Source: Pseudarthrobacter polychromogenes
Lineage (GTDB): Bacteria > Actinomycetota > Actinomycetes > Actinomycetales > Micrococcaceae
NCBI RefSeq assembly: GCF_014644495.1
Contig: NZ_BMKU01000010.1
Coordinates: 62,001 to 126,000, forward strand
Direction of reading: 5' to 3'
DNA length: 64,000 nt
A program made the position numbers and the translations under genes. Of this stretch, positions 19,199 to 28,630 are shown one piece after another (the first letter of the stretch is position 1; every line of letters starts with the position of its first letter). The notes under the pieces are model-generated. The model was not told the DNA's origin and ran no database searches. It was given only the letters and a program-made list of their open reading frames with translations.

Positions 19199-19235
19199 GC
19201 GAAAGAGCCAGGGGCGGTGGCCCCTGGCTCTTTTG
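19199..19235 (-). terminator. Rho-independent terminator of the secreted-protein gene
   Basis: A hairpin with 17-bp arms and one mismatch around a 3-nt loop, with the core AGAGCCAGGGGC. It has a short T-run after the stem and lies 30 bp downstream of the stop of the minus-strand gene at 19265-19792. Confidence 0.75.
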
Positions 19236-19264
19236 CTTCTTTCTTATTGAAAAGTCCTGCCCTG

Positions 19265-19792
19265 TCAGCGGCCTCTCGTAACTTCAACGACCTCGCTCAT
19301 CTCCCACTTGGTCCAGTCAGACCAGTCCCCGTTGCCCTTCTGCACACGGAAGGAGACAACGTGGTAGACCTCTTCGGCGCCCCGGCGGTCCAGGTTGCGC
19401 ACCTTGTCAACGCTGTGGATGGTCCTGGCCTTGTCATCGTCCTTTTTGAATTCCTCGTAGAAGTGGGAACGGCCGAGGAGGTCGTCGGTACGCCGCGGGC
19501 CCTTCTCGTCCTCGTAGCGGAGTTGGCGGATATGGACGGTCCTCTTGCCGTCCTTCTTGCCGTCTTTGTCGTCGCATTGGACTTTGATCCTGAAGTCGAC
19601 CTTGTTGCCGCGGAGGTCCTTGGGGTCCAGCGGCTTGACGGTACACCCGTGCCGGTCGTCACGCCGGTCGTCATGCCCCAGGGCTGGGCCGGCGAACGCC
19701 ACGGAGCCCCCGAGCAGGCCCAGTGAGAGAAGCGGGACCAGGGCGATCCTGGCCCGAGTTGAGCGGATTCCTGTTGATGGAGTGATGGACAT
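19265..19792 (-). CDS. Secreted basic/acidic hypothetical protein
   Basis: 175 residues. The signal peptide runs to about residue 39 (hydrophobic core RIALVPLLSLGLLGGSVAFA, then GPALGHDD). The mature part is highly charged (K/D/R-rich), with a central Cys (HGCTVKPLDP…VQCDDKDG) that could form a disulfide. No known domain is recognised. AGGAG lies 6 bp before the ATG. It stands alone, with a strong terminator downstream. The 259 bp between it and the MHS transporter hold nothing recognisable. Confidence 0.75.
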   Translation of the reverse strand: MSITPSTGIRSTRARIALVPLLSLGLLGGSVAFAGPALGHDDRRDDRHGCTVKPLDPKDLRGNKVDFRIKVQCDDKDGKKDGKRTVHIRQLRYEDEKGPRRTDDLLGRSHFYEEFKKDDDKARTIHSVDKVRNLDRRGAEEVYHVVSFRVQKGNGDWSDWTKWEMSEVVEVTRGR

Positions 19793-20051
19793 TTGTGCTC
19801 CTGATAAGGATGCGGTTCACAATTTTGTAAGGGTGCGATTCCCCGTGCGGGCCGAGTAAGCGCGCGCCTGGCTGAGCATCGCAATCAGCATGGCGGCCGC
19901 AGCCTGCTTGTCCCATTTTCAAAGTGCGCCCTGCTAGTGGGGGCGTATCCGGCCTCATTCGATGTTGTGATCCGGTAGTTAAATCCTGCTCCTGCAATTC
20001 GAGCCGCGCTAGGGTGGTGTCTACCCTTTTTGGTTGCGCTCCCACCCGCGC

Positions 20052-21341
20052 CTAGTGCGTCAGGTCCTTGCCCTTCGTCTCAGGAATGGTGAACACGAAT
20101 GCCGCGCTCACGGCCAGGAGCACCACCGCGTAGATGTTGAACAGCTGCGGCACGCCCATGGTGGTTCCGAGCCATTGCTGCAGGTACGGTGCGGTGCCGC
20201 CGAACACTGCCACGCAGATGGAGTACGGCACACCCACGCCGACGGTGCGGATGGACGTCGGGAACAGTTCGGCGTAAACAGCCGGGACAATCGCGGCGCT
20301 CGCAGCGATGAAGATCAGCATCACGGACATGCCTACGGCCAGCTGCCAGGCTGCATCCTTGAGCAGCCAGGTCATGGGGAAGTGCATCGCGGCGGAACCG
20401 ATGGCCCCGGACCACAGGACTTTTTTGCGCCCGATGCGGTCAGACAGCTTCCCCCAGAAGGGAAGTGCGGCGATGAAGACGATGTTGGCGATGACGGCTG
20501 CCCAGAGTGCTTCGCCGCGGTCGATCTTCAGGGCGGTGGTGGCGTAACTGGGAGCCACGACTCCCCAGACGTAGTAGATGACTGTCAGTCCAACCGTCAG
20601 GCCGATGACCTGGAGCGCCTGCTTGCGGTGGCGGACAATCTGCGGCCAGAGCGGTGCGCGCTTTTCCGCCAGCGATTCGCCCTCGAACGCTTCGGTCTCG
20701 TGCAGCCGTGAGCGCATGATGAGCGCGTACAGCCCCATGGCCGCGCCCAGCAGGAACGGGATGCGCCAGCCCCAGGCGTTCATGGCCTCCGCGGTCAGGG
20801 TCATGTTAAGGACGGCGCCCAGCAGTGTGCCGAACAGGATCCCCACGGTTCCGGAGGTGTAGATCAGGGTGGCCCAGAAGCCGCGGTGCTCCTTGGGGGC
20901 CATCTCGGACAGATAGGTCTGCGACGACGGCAGCTCGCCGCCGTGCGCCAGGCCCTGGATGAGCCGTGCCACGAGCAGCATCAGGGACGCCCAGGCGCCG
21001 ATGCTCGCGAAGGTCGGAACGATGCCGATCATCAGGCTGCCCAGCGAGGCGAGTCCGACGGCGAGGGTCATCGAGGTCTTGCGGCCCACCCTGTCGCCGA
21101 TCCAGCCGAAGAGGAAGCCGCCGAAAGGACGTGCCACAAAGCCGACGGCGAAGATCGCCAGGGTGGACAGCACCGCCGACGCCGGGTCGGCCTTGCTGAA
21201 GAGCTGGCTGGCAATGAAGGGCGTGAATGTGGCGTAAATGGCCCAGTCGTACCATTCGACGGCGTTGCCGATGCCGGTTCCGACGATGGTCTTGGTGGTG
21301 GACACGCGTCCAGTCTGCTGCTTGGTTACTGCAATGGACAT
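20052..21341 (-). CDS. MHS-family MFS metabolite:H+ symporter
   Basis: 429 residues, 12 TM. GNAVEWYDWAIYATFTPFIA, FLFGWIGDRVGRKTSM (motif A) and LIQGLAHGGELPSSQTYLSE are typical of the metabolite:H+ symporter (ShiA/KgtP/ProP) family. It lies 56 bp downstream of the M20 amidohydrolase on the same strand, so it likely imports the amidohydrolase's substrate or a product. Substrate is not determinable. Confidence 0.93.
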   Translation of the reverse strand: MSIAVTKQQTGRVSTTKTIVGTGIGNAVEWYDWAIYATFTPFIASQLFSKADPASAVLSTLAIFAVGFVARPFGGFLFGWIGDRVGRKTSMTLAVGLASLGSLMIGIVPTFASIGAWASLMLLVARLIQGLAHGGELPSSQTYLSEMAPKEHRGFWATLIYTSGTVGILFGTLLGAVLNMTLTAEAMNAWGWRIPFLLGAAMGLYALIMRSRLHETEAFEGESLAEKRAPLWPQIVRHRKQALQVIGLTVGLTVIYYVWGVVAPSYATTALKIDRGEALWAAVIANIVFIAALPFWGKLSDRIGRKKVLWSGAIGSAAMHFPMTWLLKDAAWQLAVGMSVMLIFIAASAAIVPAVYAELFPTSIRTVGVGVPYSICVAVFGGTAPYLQQWLGTTMGVPQLFNIYAVVLLAVSAAFVFTIPETKGKDLTH

Positions 21342-21397
21342 GGGTACTTCCTCAGGTTCGTGGTGAAGAGGATGGGGATGGGAAGGACGACGGCGGG

Positions 21398-22627
21398 TCA
21401 GGCCGCCGCCGCCAGCGCGGCAAGGCGCGAGGTGGCCAGTTCGGTGTAGAGCGCAGCTCCATCAGCCAGCACGCCGTCGTCGAACGTTGCATAAGGGGAG
21501 TGATTGAACGGTGAGGCGGCCGGATCGGCGCCTGGGGCGACGGCGCTGAGGCCGACGAACGTGCCGGGCACCTCGGCGAGTACCCGGGAAAAGTCCTCCG
21601 AACCGCTCAGGGGAGTGGCCCAGCGGGAAAGGCGGCGCTCGCCGAAAAGTCCCGAGATGACCTTCTCCGCCGTGTGCGTTTCGTCTTCGTTGGTGATGGT
21701 GAGCGGGTATTCCTCCTGATAGTCCACGTGGACCTCCACGCCATGGGCTGCCGCGATTCCCTTGAGCAGGCGGGGCACGGCCTCCATCATCCGCAGCCGG
21801 GAAGCTTCGGAGAAGGTACGGACCGTCGCCTCGATGCGGGCAGTCTCGGGGATGATGTTCCGTTTGGTGCCGGCGTGCAGCACACCCACCGAGAGCACCA
21901 CCGGATCGAACATGTTGAACTGCCGGGTCACCATGACCTGCAGGGCGGTGACCATTTCGGCAGCCACTGTGACGGGATCCTTCGCAGCATGAGGGGCGGA
22001 GCCGTGGCCACCTGCGCCGAGGACGGTGACCTCCAGCCCGTCCGAGGCACTCAGCATCACGCCGGGCTTGGTGCAGAAGGTGCCGTGGGGCTCGAGCGAG
22101 GAAAACACATGCATTCCGTAAGCCGCCTGCACGCGGGTTCCGGCGGCATCAAGGACGCCTTCGCGGATCATGTAGCTGGCACCGTCGCACCCCTCTTCGC
22201 CGGGCTGGAACATCAGGACGACGTCGCCCTGCAGCAGGTGCTGCTTCTCGGCAAGGAGTGTGGCGGCTCCGGCGAGCATCGAGGTGTGCAGGTCGTGGCC
22301 GCAGGCGTGCATGGCGCCGTCGGACTGGGAAGAGAACTCCGCGCCCGTCTTCTCCTGGACGGGAAGGCCGTCCATATCGGCGCGGAGGAGAACCGCGGGC
22401 CGCTGGGCGCCGGGGTTGCCTGCCGCGGCCTTGCCCCCGCGAAGCACTGCGGTGACAGAGGTGGTTTCCTTGCCCAGGGTGATCTCGAAAGGAAGCCCGT
22501 CGAGGGCCTGGAGGACTTTCTCCTGGGTCCGCGGGAGGTGCAGCCCGATTTCGGGGTGCCGGTGAAGATCGTGGCGGAGACGGGTGAGGTCCCCCTGCAG
22601 TTCCTTGGCGTCTTCAATCACGGGCAC
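21398..22627 (-). CDS. M20D-family amidohydrolase (hippurate/N-acyl-amino-acid hydrolase type)
   Basis: 409 residues. Metal-binding motifs MHACGHDLHTS, MFQPGEEGCDG and YGMHVFSS and the dimerisation-domain GAGGHGSAPH are all intact. By family, it removes acyl or aryl groups from N-acylated amino acids or related amides. It is first gene of an operon with the MHS transporter, divergent from an Lrp-family regulator 118 bp away, a typical controller/target arrangement. Confidence 0.93.
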   Translation of the reverse strand: MPVIEDAKELQGDLTRLRHDLHRHPEIGLHLPRTQEKVLQALDGLPFEITLGKETTSVTAVLRGGKAAAGNPGAQRPAVLLRADMDGLPVQEKTGAEFSSQSDGAMHACGHDLHTSMLAGAATLLAEKQHLLQGDVVLMFQPGEEGCDGASYMIREGVLDAAGTRVQAAYGMHVFSSLEPHGTFCTKPGVMLSASDGLEVTVLGAGGHGSAPHAAKDPVTVAAEMVTALQVMVTRQFNMFDPVVLSVGVLHAGTKRNIIPETARIEATVRTFSEASRLRMMEAVPRLLKGIAAAHGVEVHVDYQEEYPLTITNEDETHTAEKVISGLFGERRLSRWATPLSGSEDFSRVLAEVPGTFVGLSAVAPGADPAASPFNHSPYATFDDGVLADGAALYTELATSRLAALAAAA

Positions 22628-22678
22628 TTTATAACTCCTGAGCTCAGCTTTTCGGGTCTGTGGACTATTCTGGAGTGG

Positions 22679-22694
22679 CGCAACTCACATTGCG
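22679..22694. promoter_or_regulatory. Possible Lrp-type operator in divergent gap
   Basis: CGCAA-CTCACA-TTGCG is an inverted repeat with 5-bp arms in the 118-bp gap between the amidohydrolase and the Lrp gene. Position and size fit an Lrp/AsnC site, but the sequence alone is weak evidence. Confidence 0.3.
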
Positions 22695-22745
22695 TGAAAG
22701 CGCTCGAAGTATCCTTGCTGGAGCCGCTTTTGACAGGATTCATGC

Positions 22746-23792
22746 TTGGGGACGGGGGAAGTGGTGGAACTCAGTGAGGAAGACCTGGCCCTCATCCAGG
22801 TGCTGCAGACCTATCCGCGTCTTGGCTGGGCGGACGCCTCCAAGGTGCTGGGGGTGCACGCCACCACCCTTGCCGCCCGCTGGGAACGGCTTACCTCAAG
22901 CGGGGCGGCGTGGGTGACGGCGCACCTGGCGGGGGATCCGAAGCAGATGCTCCTCGCCTTTGTGGCGGTGGACTGCGACATGAACCTGAGGGACAGTGTG
23001 ACTGCGCAATTGGCAGGCATCCCGGGGATCGTCACCGTGGAGGAAGCGGCAAGCAACAGGGACCTTATGCTCACCGTGATCACCAGGTCGCTGGAGGAGT
23101 TCAGCGCAACGGTGGTCGCCCAGCTGAAGAACATCGAGGGGCTCATCAAGTACCAGGCGGCCCTGTGCACACGGCTTCACACCAGCGCCGATGAGTGGCG
23201 CCTGAATATCCTAAGCAAGCCTCAGCTGGCACTGCTTCGGACGCTCGGCCACCAGGGCGGCCCGGACGCCCACCAGGCGGAGGCGGGGCAGCTGCCGCAA
23301 AGCCATCTGGACCTGCTGCCGTTCCTGGCCCGCGACGGCAGGGCAACTGCGGCCCAGATAGCGCGGGAATTGGGGCGGCGTCCGGCAACGGTGCAGCGTC
23401 AGCTCAACCGGGTGCTGGCCAGCGGGATCCTGCTGTTCCGCTGTGAAATCGCGCAGGCCTTTTCCTCCTACCCGGTGACCTGCCAGTGGTTCGCCAACGT
23501 CCCCGCCGGACAGCACGAGGAAGCGGCCGCCGCCATCCGGACCATTAAGAATGTCCGCCTGAGTGCCTCCACCACAGGGCCCACCAACTTCGTGATCATC
23601 ATGTGGCTGCAGTCCCTTGCAGACGTTATGACTGCCGAACTTGCCCTTCAGCAAAAGGTCCCGAGGATTCACCTGGTGGAAAGCGTGGTGATGCTGCGCA
23701 CGGTCAAACGGGTGGGATGGATGCTGAATGAGGACACCACATCCAGCGGCGCGGTGGTGGTCCAGTCCGCGGCACTGCCGGCTGCGGACTGA
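22746..23792 (+). CDS. Double-module Lrp/AsnC-family regulator
   Basis: 348 residues holding two Lrp-like units. Unit one has an HTH at about 15-55 (VLQTYPRLGWADASKVLGV) and a ligand-binding RAM-like domain to ~150. Unit two has an HTH at about 190-235 (LPFLARDGRATAAQIAREL) and a second RAM. Tandem AsnC proteins of this kind occur in Actinobacteria. The likely start is the TTG at 22746 with AGGA 7 bp upstream. It probably regulates the divergent amidohydrolase-MHS operon and itself. Confidence 0.9.
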   Translation: MGTGEVVELSEEDLALIQVLQTYPRLGWADASKVLGVHATTLAARWERLTSSGAAWVTAHLAGDPKQMLLAFVAVDCDMNLRDSVTAQLAGIPGIVTVEEAASNRDLMLTVITRSLEEFSATVVAQLKNIEGLIKYQAALCTRLHTSADEWRLNILSKPQLALLRTLGHQGGPDAHQAEAGQLPQSHLDLLPFLARDGRATAAQIARELGRRPATVQRQLNRVLASGILLFRCEIAQAFSSYPVTCQWFANVPAGQHEEAAAAIRTIKNVRLSASTTGPTNFVIIMWLQSLADVMTAELALQQKVPRIHLVESVVMLRTVKRVGWMLNEDTTSSGAVVVQSAALPAAD

Positions 23793-23850
23793 GCCGCGGG
23801 GACTGGGGCAACCCCAAATTCCCCGCGGCAGGCGCCGGCATACTTAATAG

Positions 23851-23865
23851 TTCCGCATTATGGAT
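23851..23865. promoter_or_regulatory. IclR-like operator upstream of DctA gene
   Basis: TTCCGCATTATGGAT matches the 15-mer of the uraD and hyi upstream regions at 14 of 15 positions of the consensus TTCCGCATTATGGAA. A partial second copy (TTCCGGAAACATG) follows from 23872. Confidence 0.5.
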
Positions 23866-23951
23866 TTATCTTTCCGGAAACATGCGGTTCCTAGCGTTGC
23901 TTGTGACCCTGCGGCATGCGTGCCGCCGTCCTCCAACGAACAGGCAACGGC

Positions 23952-25358
23952 ATGAATGTCACCGCGCCCACGGCAGCACCTCCCGCTTCCAGGAAGCCGC
24001 TCTACAAATCCCTCTTCTTCCAGATCCTGGTGGCCGTTGTGGCCGGCATCCTGATAGGACACCTCTGGCCGGACATCGGTGCGGCCCTACGCCCCCTGGG
24101 TGACGGCTTCATCCAGTTGATCAAGATGATCATCGCGCCGCTGATCTTCCTGGTGATCGTCACCGGCATAGCCGCGGTCAGTGACGTCAAGGCTGTGGGC
24201 CGCACGGGCGTCAAGGCTTTGATCTATTTCACGGCAGCCACACTGTTTGCGCTGGTCTTCGGCCTGGTGGTGGGGAACGTGGTCCAGCCGGGCGCGGGAC
24301 TGAACATCGATCCGGCGTCGCTCTCCCAGGACGCCCTCAACGCGAAAACCGCCACCGCCCCGCCGAAGGATGCCGGCACCTTCATCCTTGGAATCATTCC
24401 TACCAGCGTGGTGGGCGCGTTTGCCAGCAACAGCCTGCTGCAGGTGCTGTGCTTCGCGGTCTTCTTCGGCGCGGCGATCGTCGTCGTCGGCCGTGAACGC
24501 TGCATGCCCGTCGTCACGCTGATGGAGACCGTGCTTGAGCTGTTCTTCAAGATCATGGGCTGGGTGATGCGGGTGGCGCCGGTGGGTGCTTTCGGCGCCA
24601 TGGCATTCATCATTGGCCAGTACGGCCTCAGCTCGCTGAGCACGTATGCCCTGCTGATCGCGGCCTGCTACGGCGCGGCGATTGTGTTCATCGGACTGCT
24701 GTTTGTGGTGGCGTGGGTTTATCCGCGGGTGCCGCTGTGGCAGCTCATGAAGTACACCCGCGAGGAATTCCTCCTCGCTTTGGGCACAGCCTCCACCGAA
24801 TCCGTGCTGCCGCGCATCATGACCAAGCTGACCAACGCCGGCTGCTCCCGCGCCACCACAGGCCTGGTGGTCCCCACCGGGTACTCCTTCAACCTCGACG
24901 GCGCCGCGCTGTACCTGTCCATTTCCCTCCTGTTCCTGGCGCAGGCCTTCGGCTACAACCTGGACCTCGGCCAGCAGCTGGCCGCGCTGGGCATCCTCAT
25001 GCTGACGTCCAAGGGCATGGCCGGCGTCCCCGGGTCAGCGTTCCTGGCCCTGTCCGCCACGGCGGGTGCTTTGGGAATTTTCCCGGTGGCGGGCGTTGCC
25101 CTCCTCCTGGGCGCGGACCGGCTGATGGACTCCATGCGCGTGGTGGTGAACCTGCTGGGCAACTGCGTTGCCACCTTCGTGGTGGCCAAGTGGGAAGGCC
25201 AGTTCGACCGCGCCGCCATGCTCCGCGCCTTTGCAGGTGAAACCACGACGACGGAGGCGGCCTTGGAGCCGGCCGGAGCCAGTGCGCCTGGCAGCGTGGC
25301 GGCGGGGACCGCCGTCGAACAGTCGCCGCTGGGGACGTCGGCGCCGGCGGTGCGGTAG
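23952..25358 (+). CDS. dctA: DctA-type C4-dicarboxylate:cation symporter
   Basis: 468 residues of the DAACS family, with about 8 TM plus two re-entrant loops. Diagnostic motifs: the serine-rich-like loop LGTASTESVLPRIM, GYSFNLDGAALYL, and the TSKGMAGVPGSAF hairpin. By family it imports succinate, fumarate or malate with Na+/H+. The start at 23952 (MNVTAPT) fits family N-termini; an in-frame ATG lies at 23916. The IclR-like operator in front suggests coupling to glyoxylate metabolism, so its natural substrate may differ. Confidence 0.94.
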   Translation: MNVTAPTAAPPASRKPLYKSLFFQILVAVVAGILIGHLWPDIGAALRPLGDGFIQLIKMIIAPLIFLVIVTGIAAVSDVKAVGRTGVKALIYFTAATLFALVFGLVVGNVVQPGAGLNIDPASLSQDALNAKTATAPPKDAGTFILGIIPTSVVGAFASNSLLQVLCFAVFFGAAIVVVGRERCMPVVTLMETVLELFFKIMGWVMRVAPVGAFGAMAFIIGQYGLSSLSTYALLIAACYGAAIVFIGLLFVVAWVYPRVPLWQLMKYTREEFLLALGTASTESVLPRIMTKLTNAGCSRATTGLVVPTGYSFNLDGAALYLSISLLFLAQAFGYNLDLGQQLAALGILMLTSKGMAGVPGSAFLALSATAGALGIFPVAGVALLLGADRLMDSMRVVVNLLGNCVATFVVAKWEGQFDRAAMLRAFAGETTTTEAALEPAGASAPGSVAAGTAVEQSPLGTSAPAVR

Positions 25359-25397
25359 CGTCCGGCCTTTGCCGCCCTTGTACTGCACACTGTTTCT

Positions 25398-25697
25398 ATG
25401 ACCTTTGCGAATGTGGGAAGCCTCGAAACCAAGCCGGGCCAGCGCGATGCCGTCCTCTCAATCCTGGTCCGGCCCATGCCCGGGCTGAAGGAGGCTGGCT
25501 GCCTGCTCTACGAAGTGGGCGTGAACGACGCTGTGCCGGACACCGTGTTTGTTTGTGAGCTGTGGGAATCGCCGGAAGCGCACCGGGCTTCCCTGGGGCT
25601 GGAGAGTGTGCAGGCGGCGATTGAGGAAGCCATGCCACTGCTCACCGGTGAAATGGGCGGCAACCAGTTCACGGTGCTGGGTTCCCCGCTTCATTAG
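25398..25697 (+). CDS. Antibiotic biosynthesis monooxygenase (ABM)-like protein
   Basis: 99 residues of the dimeric alpha/beta-barrel fold: a first strand (ANVGSLETKPGQRDAVLSIL), then GCLLYEVGVND…VFVCELWESPEAHRASL, typical of YgiN/ABM proteins acting as quinol monooxygenases or of unknown role. No ribosome-binding site is seen close to the ATG, while a promoter-like TGTACTGCACACTG lies 5-18 bp upstream, so the mRNA may be leaderless. Confidence 0.88.
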   Translation: MTFANVGSLETKPGQRDAVLSILVRPMPGLKEAGCLLYEVGVNDAVPDTVFVCELWESPEAHRASLGLESVQAAIEEAMPLLTGEMGGNQFTVLGSPLH

Positions 25698-25822
25698 GTT
25701 TTCGCGCCGGTAGCTGTCAGCGCTTGCAGGGTTCCAACCCAAGGGGCCCTGTGCTGCGCCTGCTCCGGCAAGTAAGCTTCCCGGCATCGACTGGACATGA
25801 AGCACAGGGGTAAGGGAGACAC

Positions 25823-26740
25823 ATGAAACCGCTGCCTGCACTGGAACTTGTTACCCGCCTGGAAGATGCGGAGTGGCTGGACCCCATTTCCAAAAAGGTC
25901 CGGAAAGTGGTGAAGCGGGCCATCCGCCCCAAGTGGGCACGCGACGTCCTGCATGGCGTTCCCATTGGACACCCCGTGCATCCGCTGGCGGTCCAGGTGC
26001 CCATGGGTGCGTGGATCTCCGCGGCCGTGCTGGACGCCCTGCCTGGTAACGACAAGGCCTCAGCGCTCCTGATCGGTGTGGGCACCGGAGCCGCCGTGCC
26101 CTCCGCGGTGGCTGGCTTTACCGACTGGACGCAACTGCACCCCCAGCAGCAGCGGGTGGGGCTGGTCCATGCCGCAGCCAACATCACGGCCACGGGCCTC
26201 TATGCTGCCTCCTTGGTTGCCCGAGCCCGGGGCAGCCGGGGAGGAGGCAAGGTGCTTGCCTACCTCGGCCTGGCCGTTGTGGGTGCGGGCGGGTTCCTGG
26301 GCGGCCATCTCACGTACCGGCAGGCGGCGGGCGTGAACCACAGCGAGGAGATCCCGCACCGCTTCCCGAGCGGATGGCAGCCACTGGCGCCGCTGTCCGA
26401 GCTGCCCGACGGGAAGCTCCACAAGATTGTTGTGGCCGAGATTCCGCTGCTTGTCTATCGGGAGGGGGATGCCGTCAGCGTATTGTCCGACGTCTGCAGC
26501 CACCTCTCCGGGCCACTGCACGAAGGCAAGATCAAGGGCGGCAGGCTTCAGGACAGGGTCAACCAGAATGGCGGCCCTGGTGACGGTGGCGACCCGTGTG
26601 TGGTGTGCCCCTGGCACGGAAGCACCTTCTCGCTGCGGACGGGGGAAGTGCAGGCTGGCCCCGCCACCGCGAAGCAGCCACTCTTCAAGACGCGCACCAG
26701 CGGCGGCATGGTGGAAGTCTGCCTGCCCGGCGCTGAGTAG
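25823..26740 (+). CDS. DUF2231 membrane domain fused to Rieske [2Fe-2S] domain
   Basis: 305 residues. The N-terminal half is DUF2231: GHPVHPLAVQVPMGAW followed by about four TM helices to ~170. The C-terminal ~115 residues are a Rieske domain with ligands in CSHLSGPLHEG and CVVCPWHGSTFSL. This makes a membrane-anchored, probably cytoplasm- or wall-side, redox protein. The partner oxidase or reductase is unknown. AAGGGAG lies 5 bp before the ATG. It is monocistronic. Confidence 0.92.
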   Translation: MKPLPALELVTRLEDAEWLDPISKKVRKVVKRAIRPKWARDVLHGVPIGHPVHPLAVQVPMGAWISAAVLDALPGNDKASALLIGVGTGAAVPSAVAGFTDWTQLHPQQQRVGLVHAAANITATGLYAASLVARARGSRGGGKVLAYLGLAVVGAGGFLGGHLTYRQAAGVNHSEEIPHRFPSGWQPLAPLSELPDGKLHKIVVAEIPLLVYREGDAVSVLSDVCSHLSGPLHEGKIKGGRLQDRVNQNGGPGDGGDPCVVCPWHGSTFSLRTGEVQAGPATAKQPLFKTRTSGGMVEVCLPGAE

Positions 26741-26834
26741 ACGCTCGTCCGGCATGTGCTTGGGCCGTCTTCCCGGCCCGGGGCTGTTGACCCCCGCGCG
26801 CGGCTGCCCGTGTCTGTGGGGCGTTTGATGCCGG

Positions 26835-28577
26835 CTAAGTCAGTGCCGGGTCCCGGTCTCTTATCCGGTCCCAGTCATTCATGGCGTCCCAGTCACTTAG
26901 GGCGTCCCAGTCAGTCGGGGGGTATTGGGGCAGGACGGGCGGCAGGGCGTAGAAGTCTTCCCAGAGGGGGTCGTCCACGGGTATGTCGTCCAGGTCTATG
27001 AGGTTGTCATCTTCAGGTTCCTCCTGTGGAGGTTCCAGGTGCAGGAGGTCTCCGGCAGGGCAGGCACACGCGCCGGGCATGGGCGGGTAGGGCAGCATGC
27101 CGGGGATTTGCCCGTTGTGGTGCTCCCCCGGTTCCAGCGCCGCCGGCAGGGCGGACAGGACAGATTCCGGCCAGTGGGTTGGCTCCCAGTCCTGATGTTC
27201 GCTTTTGTAGTGCCGCCCGGACGGTGAGATCCAGCCGGGTGGTTCATCCTTGGTGGCCGGTGTCGGTTTCCACCCGCTGCTGTGCCGGAGTTTGTGGTGC
27301 TTCGGGCAGGGCTGTCCGAGATTGCTGATCCCGGTTGTCCCGCCGTGCTGCCAGGCCAGGAGGTGGTCTGCCTCGTTATCCAAAGAACTGTTGCTGCAGC
27401 CGGGGAACGGGCATGTGCCGTCCCGCAGCCGCAGCCAGTTCCGCATCGCTTTGGTAACCCGGTAGCTGGTCCGCCCGATCTCCAACGGTGCCCCGTCCCG
27501 CGGATCAACAAGGACCCGGTGGAACGAATCGGCACCGTTCGCGACCAGGTCCCGTGCCATGGACGGCGGGATCGGCCCGAAGCCGTCCAGCATTGCGGGC
27601 TCGTCGGTCAGGCCCATGAGGGCGACTACCGGGACCGTGACGAGCACCTGCGCCCGCACCGCAGACGAGTGGGCGGGATTGGTGCCGCTGGTGAGGATGG
27701 CTTCGGCGAAGTCGTCGGCCCGGATCTGGGTGAGGGTGCGGGGTTCGTCGGGTCCTTGTGCGGCCCGGGAGAGGGCGGTGAGCCGGTTCCAGCCCGCCAT
27801 TGCCTGATGGGCGGGGAGGTAGGCCGAGAGCCAGGCCATGCCGTCCTGGTCCGGCCGGTACTCGACCCGCCGGTCCGCAACACCGTTGGCGTGGCGCTTC
27901 TCGATCGATTCGGGATGGTGGCGTTCGCGCCAGGTACGGGCCTTGGCCTTGAACCGGTAGGCGGGCATCTCCCCGATCATGGCCGCGGCGGCAGGCCGGA
28001 CCGTGTCGGGGTCGAGGAAGTGGGCCTCCAGGGCCGCGGCGCCGGCGGCGTCGAGGGTGGCTGCCTCCTCCGCCATCCCCCGGGCATGCGCCCAGGAAAT
28101 CGAACCGCCCTGCAACGCTGCGAGCGTCCGGGGCAGGGTGGTGGTCAGGGCATGGGAATCGGCCAGCAGGGCACCGGCGGCACGGTCACCGATCACCAGT
28201 GCACACCCGACCTCGGCCACCAGGCTCCGGTCCTGCGCCGTGGCCTCATACGGCGAGGACGGCGGACCGTTCAGCACACTCGTGGCGGCCGCGAGAACCT
28301 GAACCGCCTGCGCCTTCAACGCCGCCAGCTTCGCCTCAGACCGGGCCAGCCCGGCAAGAACATCCAACGCCCCATCAGCAACCCGCTGCAACGGATCATC
28401 ATCAATGCTGCCTACGCACCCGCCAGCACCAGCACCAGCACCAGGCTCTGCGGCGCCACGTCCGGAAGCAGCCGTGCCGGAAGCGGCCGTACCGCCGCCC
28501 GCGAGCACCGCCGCAAAAGCAGCCACCGAAGCGTCAACCACCGCCTCCGCCTCCACCACCGCCGAATTGCCTTCCAT
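26835..28577 (-). CDS. DUF222/HNH endonuclease domain protein (13E12-type)
   Basis: 580 residues. An Ala/Gly-rich N-terminus leads into DUF222 (about 60-330), then an HNH nuclease motif: RDGTCPFPGCSNSSLDNEADHL…NLGQPCPKHHKLRH (about 395-440), with zinc Cys pairs and the catalytic His. The last ~30 residues repeat DWDAL/DWDAM/DWDRI, encoded by three 18-bp tandem units (about 26868-26922). Such proteins are multi-copy and variable in Micrococcaceae and mycobacteria and may be mobile or toxic; the biological role is unsettled. Confidence 0.88.
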   Translation of the reverse strand: MEGNSAVVEAEAVVDASVAAFAAVLAGGGTAASGTAASGRGAAEPGAGAGAGGCVGSIDDDPLQRVADGALDVLAGLARSEAKLAALKAQAVQVLAAATSVLNGPPSSPYEATAQDRSLVAEVGCALVIGDRAAGALLADSHALTTTLPRTLAALQGGSISWAHARGMAEEAATLDAAGAAALEAHFLDPDTVRPAAAAMIGEMPAYRFKAKARTWRERHHPESIEKRHANGVADRRVEYRPDQDGMAWLSAYLPAHQAMAGWNRLTALSRAAQGPDEPRTLTQIRADDFAEAILTSGTNPAHSSAVRAQVLVTVPVVALMGLTDEPAMLDGFGPIPPSMARDLVANGADSFHRVLVDPRDGAPLEIGRTSYRVTKAMRNWLRLRDGTCPFPGCSNSSLDNEADHLLAWQHGGTTGISNLGQPCPKHHKLRHSSGWKPTPATKDEPPGWISPSGRHYKSEHQDWEPTHWPESVLSALPAALEPGEHHNGQIPGMLPYPPMPGACACPAGDLLHLEPPQEEPEDDNLIDLDDIPVDDPLWEDFYALPPVLPQYPPTDWDALSDWDAMNDWDRIRDRDPALT

Positions 28578-28630
28578 ATATCCATCCTGGCAGTGGGGGC
28601 TGACATTTAACGGTCAGGCAGCCAAGAGCA

